This document shows positions 56,822-64,000 of a stretch of 64,000 nucleotides of DNA, in pieces. This DNA is from Limonium bicolor (Eukaryota; Streptophyta; Magnoliopsida; Caryophyllales; Plumbaginaceae): NCBI GenBank assembly GCA_023374045.1, contig CM041777.1:110821588-110885587 (forward strand). The letters run 5' to 3'. The notes beneath the pieces were generated by a model, which worked only from the letters and a program-made list of their open reading frames with translations, was not told the origin of the DNA and ran no database searches. The first letter of the stretch is position 1. Every line of letters begins with the position of its first letter. A program made the translations under genes and the position numbers.

Positions 56822-56930
56822 AACCCCCGTGGCTTGGTCGGTGGAGGAGTGGTATACAGAAACTAAAGGTCCTGTGTTCGAAACCTACCAACTACCGTAA
56901 CTATATAAAAATAAAAAAAAAAACTGGTGA
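56822..56930 (+). mobile_element. tRNA-derived SINE-like element
   Basis: An A-box-like TGGCTTGGTCGG and B-box-like TGTTCGAAACC (pol III promoter elements) about 40 bp apart, ending in an A-rich tail (ATAAAAATAAAAAAAAAA). No clear flanking duplication. Confidence 0.6.
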
Positions 56931-57749
56931 TGTTTGGAGGTAATGAACGAGTCACACCCACGGGCACCGTCATGGTACAGATCCTTTGGAGTAAATGGCC
57001 ACCCCCAAGGGTGGAAGTTTTTGCCTAGTTTCTGCTAAACAGAAGACTAGCAACGAGGGACAGAATGTTAGGTCTCAATTTGGCAACTCTCTCGGGTTTG
57101 TTATGCCCTCTGTGTCAGGGAGAGATGGAAACAATAGATCATCTTTTTCTCAGATGCAGACAAACGCAGCTGTTCTGGGCAATGGTATACCAGTGGTGGG
57201 GAGTTGCGGCAAACATGGATGGAGATGTACAGGACAACCTTGAATGGTGGTGTGCGCAAACACCAAACCGTAGAGCGCTTAGAATGTGGCGCTCCACATA
57301 CCTGTTCACAATGTATAATATTTGGTTCACTATTTATGAAAAAATATATAATATTTGGTTCACTAGGAATAAGAATTTTTTTGAATATGCTGCGGTAAAC
57401 TGGGAATCAGCGGTAACTACTACTAAGATACAAATTTTGGAATGGTGTAAGAAAGATAAAGATTTCCAAGGGCCTCTTAAGTGCGATTGTGTTCAGCTTC
57501 AACATCAAGAGCTTATTCGAGACATCATTGGATGTCTGGTACGGTGTGGTATCGGTTATGTTTTGGTAAAGTTGTAAGACTGTAGATTAGATGTATGTTT
57601 ATTATTTCGTATTGTTCTGCTTGGTACTCTGTTACTGGTCCTTGTCCTGCTTGGTACTAGTACTATATATCGGTTGGAACCACTACCAGCTTTGTACACC
57701 CTCCACGCAACCTTCAGTAGCCTGCTGATCAAAAAAAAAAAAAAAAAAA
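56931..57749 (+). pseudogene. 5'-truncated LINE, 3' end (zf-RVT domain)
   Basis: The frame reads WSKWPPPRVEVFA, a TAG where Trp is expected (about 57027-57029), then FLLNRRLATRDRMLGLNLAT and the reverse-transcriptase zinc-binding domain LCPLCQGEMETIDHLFLRCR, QLFWAMVYQWWGV. It ends by TAA at 57575-57577 and, after a short 3' UTR, a 20-bp A tail at 57730-57749. The polymerase and endonuclease are absent, as is usual for a 5'-truncated LINE. An internal duplication (NIWFTIYEKIYNIWFT) lies near 57320-57365. Confidence 0.85.
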
Positions 57750-57837
57750 CTACATGTTCCACTTCAAATCTTCTTCAAAATTGAGTTTTCCTTATATTTT
57801 CATCATGCAATCTTGGCCAGTTTCCCATTATTGAAAG

Positions 57838-58256
57838 CAGTGGCGGACCCAACGTGCCCCACAGCTTTTTAAAAAAAATACAAGTATATATGTGTATATA
57901 TAACAAAAATAAATAATAAATGTTAAATACTTAAATAGTGTAACCAAAATATTATGTTTTGACATTTAAAATATTGTATGTTCAAATTGTAATATAAATA
58001 TAAAATATTGTTTTAAAATTATTTTTTAAATATTTTATTTGACAGATTGTTATTCGATAAAAAGTGTCCCGGCGGATGGGGTTCCAATTCCCCAAAACTT
58101 TTAAAAATTAGTTAAATGACCTTATAAATTTTTGAAAAATATAAAATAACATAATATTTTAAAGTGTGGTAGTGTCAAAAATATTTTTTATCCCATAAAC
58201 AAAATTTTTGAGTCCACTACTAACCCCACAGGTTTAAAAGTCTGGGTCCACCACTG
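57838..58256. mobile_element. hAT-like non-autonomous element
   Basis: Ends CAGTGGCGGACCCA and, reversed from the right, CAGTGGTGGACCCA (13 of 14). The interior 58085-58215 resembles the 174-bp MITE at 21415 (CTTATAAATTTTTGAAAAAT.., TAGTGTCAAAAA..). No 8-bp duplication was visible at these ends. Confidence 0.75.
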
Positions 58257-58504
58257 TTGCCAACCAAAACTTTTCGATTTAGACCTCTCATGTTTCATGT
58301 GCTCAAGCTAAAATTAATGGCTAATTAAAAAAGTAGGTAGACACTCGTTGGAGCTAGGACCACATGGGACAGCCTCTCATACGTCAAAATTTCAATAATG
58401 GTATGACTCCATGTATATTTGTTGGCATGTGACGACGATTGCTTCCGTACAGCCGTCCAATCATGCACCTCACACTGCACACACATAGAAAGTAAACCTA
58501 GTAA

Positions 58505-58740
58505 TTTGGGTCGGTTCGCGTTCGATTTGGTTCGGGTCGGGTCAATTTGTAGATATTTACTGTTCAGTTTGGTTCGGGTCGTGTTCATCTGGTTTAAATT
58601 AGATCCGGGTGACTTCGGTTTGGTTGAGTTCGGGTTTGGTGCTTTCGGTTAGGGTGAGTCTTTGTGTCATTCTATTTTTTCAGGTTATAGGTCAAATTCG
58701 GGTGACTTATCCGGGTTTGGTTTGATTGACAAAAATTTTA
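58505..58740. repeat. GGTTCGGGT-type simple repeat
   Basis: Irregular repeats of GGTTCGGGT, GGGTCGTG and TTCGGTTTGG; low complexity, no coding function seen. Confidence 0.65.
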
Positions 58741-58952
58741 AAGTACGATATTTATGCAACATCTATAACTTGTATTGATTTTAATTATAAAAAAAAATAA
58801 CTTGTATTGATTTTCGTATGCGGCTCCTAATTCTTTTAATATAGTGTTACTCTTAATCAAGCCTGCTATTGTGTATTGGTTGGACAAAATCAAATTGGAT
58901 AACAATTTTTGTCTATGAATTTTTAACTATACATTTATTAATTATATCAACC

Positions 58953-59330
58953 CACTAGTAGAAAAAAGATTTTAAATGACGCACTTTAAACCACGATTAA
59001 CAATATAGACGTCATTTAAAAATTATAAACCACAATTATTGCAATAACCGTCACAAAATTCTCGGCGAGACATTATAAACCACGGTTATCAGAATAACCG
59101 TCACAAAAATTCTCGACGGGACATTTTATACCAAGGTTAAGCATGGAACCGTCGTTTAATGCGCGACTATAAGTGATGGTTACATAAGAACCATCGTATA
59201 TAGCTTGACGCGTTGTATTTTAAACCATGGTTTGGTCAAAACCGTCATTTTTATTCGTGGTCAACAACTTTAAACGACGGTTTCTAGGAAGAACCGTGGT
59301 ATATAGTCTAAGCGGGAATTTTAATTTTCG
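58953..59330. mobile_element. CACTA terminus of the CACTA 2 family
   Basis: CACTAGTAGAAAAAAGATTT, then AACCGTC, ACCACGGTT and ACGACGGTT repeats. It is nearly the same as the reversed right end of CACTA 2 (39318 inwards). The partner end was not found before 60052. Confidence 0.75.
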
Positions 59331-59390
59331 GCCCAAATTAACGCGGCTCTTTCTCTATTCTCTTATTATATATTCGCTCACTGTAGTTTT

Positions 59391-59757
59391 GCAACCCACA
59401 CTGTCGAACAAGGAACACATGCTCTACAACTCTTCTTCATTCTCTTCAACTCCTGGTAATTTTTTCAACCCACACTGGGAACATGGAACTACTCTGCGCC
59501 ATCTCTTCAACCTCACGGTATTTTCGCAACCCATACTGGCAAACAAGAAACACATGCTCTGCGCCTTCCTCATCTCCACTCACTGTAATTTTTGCAACCC
59601 TAACCGGCGAACAAAGACATGCTCCGACCTCTCTCATTCTCTTGTTTTCACGGTAATTTTTGCAACCCACACTAGCGAACAAAGAACACATGCTCTGCGC
59701 CTCTTCCTCATCTCCACACTGTAATTTTTGCAACCCTAACCGGCGAACAATGATCAT
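59391..59757. repeat. minisatellite shared with CACTA 1, reverse orientation
   Basis: Six units of TGCAACCCACACTGGCGAAC..GAACACATGCTCTGCGCC at roughly 60-75 bp spacing (near 59391, 59467, 59526, 59593, 59662, 59729). This is the reverse complement of the core at 4667-5390. Confidence 0.8.
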
Positions 59758-60069
59758 GGCAGATTCCCCTATTTATAATTTAAGGGGAAGACAAAACTCA
59801 AACCCTTACATATGTCCACTCGATGAAAAATAAAACTATACTAATAATGAAGACTCTACATATATTAGAGTAATAAATTGACAAAACTTAAGAAACTGAC
59901 GAAACTTAAAAGACAAATGAAACTTAATAAATAAAATAAACTGACGAAACTTAAAAAGACACATTATTCTAGTAGTTTCGCACTCGGTAGGTTTGCAAGT
60001 TTGCAAATATTGTTATTTCAGCTCGGGGGCATCTCAAAAAAACACTTATATCACTACAAGAAAAACTGG

Positions 60070-60320
60070 ATTTAGTGTCTGAAATTAGCGTCTGATTAAG
60101 CAGCGGACGCTATTTTTCGATTAGCGTCCGATATTAGCGTCCGATTTTTTGTTGGACACTGAATTGTGTCTAAATCGATTTTGGACACTAGCTGGACGCA
60201 GGTTAGCGTCCGATAATAAATTGGACACTAAATTGTGTCTAGACTTATACTGGACACTAACGGACGCAAATTAGCATCCAATATTAGTGTCCGACATAAA
60301 ATCGGACGCTAATTTACATA
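60070..60320. repeat. CACTA 3 left subterminal repeats
   Basis: About ten copies of (T)TAGCGTCCGATA or its variant GACACTA.TGTC in mixed orientation. Confidence 0.8.
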
Positions 60321-60397
60321 TATGAAAAAATTATTTTAATCTTATGGAACCTCACTGAATTGACATATATGAAACAAAACTTATTTTTAATCTTATG

Positions 60398-60470
60398 CAC
60401 TACTACAGGAATCAGCTATCCAACATTTGTATGCCAACACATCTTATTAAAAACACTTATTTTAATTAAA
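60398..60470. other. second CACTA-like end inside CACTA 3
   Basis: CACTACTACAGGAATCAGCT followed by CCAACATTTGTATGCCAACA resembles the left end of CACTA 1-type elements. No right partner was found, so it is either nested and truncated or a chance match. Confidence 0.4.
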
Positions 60471-60599
60471 ACTTTCCTACCATAATAATAATTCCCATCA
60501 CTTTATATTACCATTGTCGTAACTTCACACAATTACTAAAGTATTTTTATCCCCTTAATCGACTCTCACAAAAACCCTCCCCTAATCAACTTTCCAAAA

Positions 60600-60860
60600 G
60601 CGCCGCAAGCTCCACTATACACTCATCGTTTTCATCCATGGAGCAGCAAATTCACGGTGGCACAGTCTTGCGGCAACGATACACGAGAGAGATCTGCATC
60701 ACAATTAACTCGCCAGTTACTACCAGGTGGTAAAAACTCTCTCTGTCGGCACGGGTTGGGTGCTGATGTAGACACGAAGCTTCGCCGGGAGGAAAGATTT
60801 GGCGTTCCGCTTAAGCAGAATGAGTAGCAGAAGCGCAATTCTAGGGCTGAAAGGTAAGGT
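60600..60860 (+). other. possible 5' leader exon upstream of the SEC11 block
   Basis: A less AT-rich segment ending near CTGAAAGGTAAGG (donor-like) with a 24-codon frame from ATGGAGCAGCAAATTCACGG (60638). No conserved protein. It could be the leader exon of the captured transcript. Confidence 0.3.
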
Positions 60861-62845
60861 CGAATGGTCTTACGTTTTTTTCCCTGATTCAAGTGGTTAC
60901 TGTTAGGTTTGATGTACTATCAATGTCGTAAACAATTAGATGATTTCTACTCATTAGTAAGTATTTAGTCTTTTGATTTTCACGGCGTGATTTGTATCGT
61001 TATTATCGGGTAAGAAGTGGATCGAGTGCTGCAAATCCGCTTCTGGATAAGATGTAATTTTGGACGGTATTGCTATCTAGATTCCATTTAAGCTATGCAA
61101 ACGAAGTATGGGAGGGATAACTTGGTGCTATTAATGGTCTGTGTTGTGTTGGAGAAGTTTTACTCCTAGTGACCTCTCAATTGATCCATTACATTAAACT
61201 TGTAATGGCTAGCTCACATCTTAGTTGGCATTGTTCTTTTTGGAGCTACTAATGAATCATAGTCATACTTTTATTTGGAGACTAGCTTAATGATCCTGGT
61301 GGATTGTCATACTCAACGCACTCTCATATGGTAAGTCATATTTTTGAGCTTAATCTTAGTGTTGCTAGAAATGTTGTCTCTCTATTATTACATCTCTTTT
61401 TCCCGTGATGTTAGTCTACATCTATAGCAACATGCATAGGTATCACTTTCTGCTAGATTACAAACTGTAACAGTCACATGCTACAATGTTGCCTCTTTTA
61501 TTATTATTATTATTATTAATCATGTTCTAAGAATTGTTTGTTTTATACTTGTTTTCTCATGAGATAATGTCCAATTGAAAGAGAGACTACTTGTCTTTCT
61601 TTTAGCCATTTTTATGTATTACTTGATATAAATACATGACATATATATGTCATCTCTGGTGCTGGATCTTATGTTTGTTTTCTTTCATGTTCCACTTGTC
61701 AGTTTTTGTAAAATCAATGATTCCCTCAAGGGATATCAATGGAAAACGGTGTGCAGGTTAAGATTCTTTACTATTATTTAGTTCTTTTGACTTGATTCAT
61801 CCAACTGATATGTTTCCACTATGCCCACCTCTTATGTACTCTGTTTTATGTCTCTGATTTCTTATATACAGGAAACCATAACCATGGTATGAGATCTTGA
61901 GCTCAGATTCCTTGCTTCTAGCTTGCAATGTAAGTCAAATATAACTATTTTGTCTCTCATCTATGACAGAGATTACATGTAAGCTCATATAGGTTGATAT
62001 GACTCTACATTTTTCTTTGAGTTATGGTCAGCAAGTGGCTTGTCTCATCAAATATGGGAAGCCTGATGTAGTATAATGTGTACAGGTACATAGGTGAAGA
62101 ATGTGGATATGTATCAATATGTTTGTTGTTTCTTACTAGGAAACTAACTGATATGGTATGTTAAAAGGCGGATGGACTTATCATGAAGCAAGCTGTTAGT
62201 GCACTTCCACTCCCTTGCTATTTGACATGCTACTAGTGAAATATATTATGGTGTATGGTGATATGGTATGTTATTCACCTAGTGTTCTGTATTGTTAAGT
62301 CTGCGATCTCTTCTTGTATGCTAGATCTTCACCATCTTTGAAAGTCTAATATCTGGTTCGTGACTAGAAAATTAGATGTGCCGCAAAAGATATTTTTTGA
62401 CAAACTGACTTACATCCTCACCTTGTCTTGATATCCTTATTTGTTGTTTATACTAAGGCTGATATTTTTGTTTTGCATTTCTTTTAGAAGTGTATCCTTG
62501 CTTGACTTTGATTGTTTTGCCACTGTTATGCCAATCTGAAAATGATTAATAAGCTCAGGTTCTGGTATTCATATATGCTGCTGCTATTTTCTTCTGTAAC
62601 AAAGAAATAAATGTGTTCCCTAGCTCATTCTTTCAATTTGTTTTACCGGCTGAAACAATCTGATCACTATGTGGTAAGAAGTTTGATTTAAGTTGATCAT
62701 GCAGCGGCTTTTGTTTTTCTTTTTGCTTGGTAAAGCTGTTTCTGTATTCATGGAGCTTTTTTCTCTATGTTTCATGTGATGTGGCTGAAACGTTATGTTT
62801 TGTCCTTTGTTATTTGCTGCATATAGGTGTTAAAGGAACTACGAC

Positions 62846-62914
62846 ATGGGTTATATTGCAGATACAATCGACTCAATCAAATCCATCCAGATCAGGCAGC
62901 TGCTTACCCAAGCG
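62846..62914 (+). pseudogene. SEC11: SEC11 (signal peptidase catalytic subunit) first coding exon, probably captured
   Basis: ATG at 62846 opens 23 codons ending at a consensus donor (GCG then GTGAGT at 62915). Upstream is an acceptor (TGCATATAG, then GTGTTAAAGG) giving a short 5' UTR part. The residues, MGYIADTIDSIK then SIQIRQLLTQA, match the N-terminus of plant SEC11, the catalytic subunit of the ER signal peptidase complex (typically MGWIG.TVDSIKS.QIRQ.LTQAVSLGM). The next SEC11 exon (VSLGM..) was not seen in the remaining 1.1 kb. The exon lies within CACTA 3, so capture is the best reading. A real gene extending past the edge is not excluded. Confidence 0.75.
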
Positions 62915-64000
62915 GTGAGTTTGTTCTGTCCCATTCTCATAGCTCTCCCTTTCTTTGTCCCACTCTTGTTATTCCCTGATTTTCTTATCTATTGGGGGAT
63001 CAAGACCATTGCTGTTTGACTTGCTCATCTGTAGAGTGTTGCTGTGTTTGTGTTTTTGTGTTGCATCGTTATCCTACCAGTGTACTTGTGAGATGGAATT
63101 ACCAACCAATTCAACGTGTTTGGTGTGTGCTACTTAATTAGTAATCATGTTGTTTGGCTCAGGTTACTTCCTTTACACTATTTACTTAAATATAAAAGTG
63201 GCCTGGGTGGTGCTAATAAAAAGCTTTCAAACTAGAATTAACTATATTGTATACCACTCTTTGTCTGTATAATATATAGAGAGAGGGAAGATTGAAACCC
63301 AGATGATCGTTCCATTGAGTTGATTATAATAGATGCATGTATGTGTTTCATATTATAATCAGTCTGAATAAATTGATATACTTGTAGAAGTATCTCCTTC
63401 TCAAGTTTTTAACCGTGACGCATTGTATATATTATGTATAGAATGGTTCCAAGATGTTTGAATTGCTAATATATATGTCATTGATTGGAGTTTTATGTTG
63501 TTTCTTTGAATTCTGTATGGGTAAACCGCTGCAAGTCCATTTTTTATGTGAATTATTGTCTCTGATTTCTCCTACTATTTGCAGAGTCAAGGAATATTTC
63601 TAAATGGTGAACAAAGATCAAATGAAGTGTTCCTGCTTAAACCTGGAGTTTCAGATCAGATTTTTAGATTCAGTTTTTGTTAGTCTTTCCTGTAGAATAC
63701 TCCAACTCTTGAGACAAATTTATTCTGTTTGTACGGTTGTGTTAGATGCTCTTTTTTTTTCAACATGTAGAACACTCCAGTTCAATCCTTCTGTTTAGAA
63801 AGGAAACAAGAGTGGTTGGGAACATCTTATGTGAAATGAAAGGAAAAAATGCCTTTTTTGATAAGAAATTTGTTTCCATTCTATTTAACATGATATATAC
63901 AATTTAGTATCCGAATAGTGTACGATAAATACATAATTTAATGTCCGGATATATAAACTAGCGTTTGATAAATATTGATGATAAATAAACACAAGTTAGC

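Larger units (their letters stand above)
60052..64000 (+). mobile_element. CACTA transposon 3, running off the window
   Basis: Left end CACTACAAGAAAAACTGGAT, preceded by TAT, then 250 bp of TTAGCGTCCGATA / TTGGACACTAA subterminal repeats. The same motifs return at about 63905-64000 (AGTGTACGATAAAT, TAATGTCCGGATA, AGCGTTTGATAAAT), so the right end is probably just outside the window. The T-rich interior with many GTAAGT- and TGCAG-like sites looks like a captured, intron-rich plus-strand gene fragment. No transposase was recognised. Confidence 0.75.

Overview
The window is plant nuclear DNA, most likely from a eudicot. It is AT-rich and nearly everything recognisable is transposable element: Ty1/copia elements with plant tRNA-Met-type primer binding sites, CACTA (En/Spm) transposons, hAT and Mutator-like non-autonomous elements, LINE and SINE remnants. 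The one host gene that can be named with confidence is a plant UDP-glycosyltransferase of UGT79/UGT91 type, and it is a wrecked pseudogene. The species cannot be fixed from the sequence. No tRNA, rRNA, CRISPR array or intact host coding sequence was found.

Layout. 1-1464: no gene. 1465-7336: CACTA element 1 (3-bp target duplication CAT), carrying exon-like pieces on the minus strand, one resembling an IQM-family calmodulin-binding protein. 7357-13831 (minus): the UGT pseudogene, split by Copia A at 8231-13309 (target duplication GGGTG). 14362-19831 (minus): degenerate Copia B, its left LTR holding a hAT-like insertion (14421-14991). 19832-24836: a LINE ORF1 fragment, a 332-bp CACTA MITE, a 174-bp hAT MITE with a perfect 8-bp duplication, and CACTA termini.

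24837-44278 is a nested stack. Copia C (minus) was interrupted in its protease by an LTR-type insertion (28457-39728, probably a solo gypsy-type LTR), which was itself interrupted by CACTA element 2 (32443-39318). A Mutator-like element (41682-43671, perfect 9-bp duplication) sits in the Copia C leader, inside an array of G-box-containing repeats. CACTA 2 keeps a transposase-associated domain, a DUF8039-like segment and a ULP1-like protease but has lost the core of its TNP2 transposase.

44279-47608: a long inverted repeat enclosing a four-unit, telomere-motif tandem array, then a DUF4283-type LINE ORF1 remnant. 47609-52899: Copia D (plus), with LTRs that look identical over 291 bp and target duplication ATTAG, yet with several reading-frame breaks at or near homopolymer runs. 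52900-60051: a copia 5' fragment, SINE-like and LINE 3' ends, a hAT element and CACTA ends. 60052 to the right edge: a CACTA element that appears to carry the first coding exon of SEC11, the signal peptidase catalytic subunit.

The biology is therefore serial nested insertion, gene inactivation and exon capture by CACTA elements, not a working pathway. No novel enzymatic system was found. The most interesting items are the SEC11 and IQM-like exon captures, the G-box array in a retrotransposon leader, and the contrast between perfect LTRs and broken frames in Copia D.
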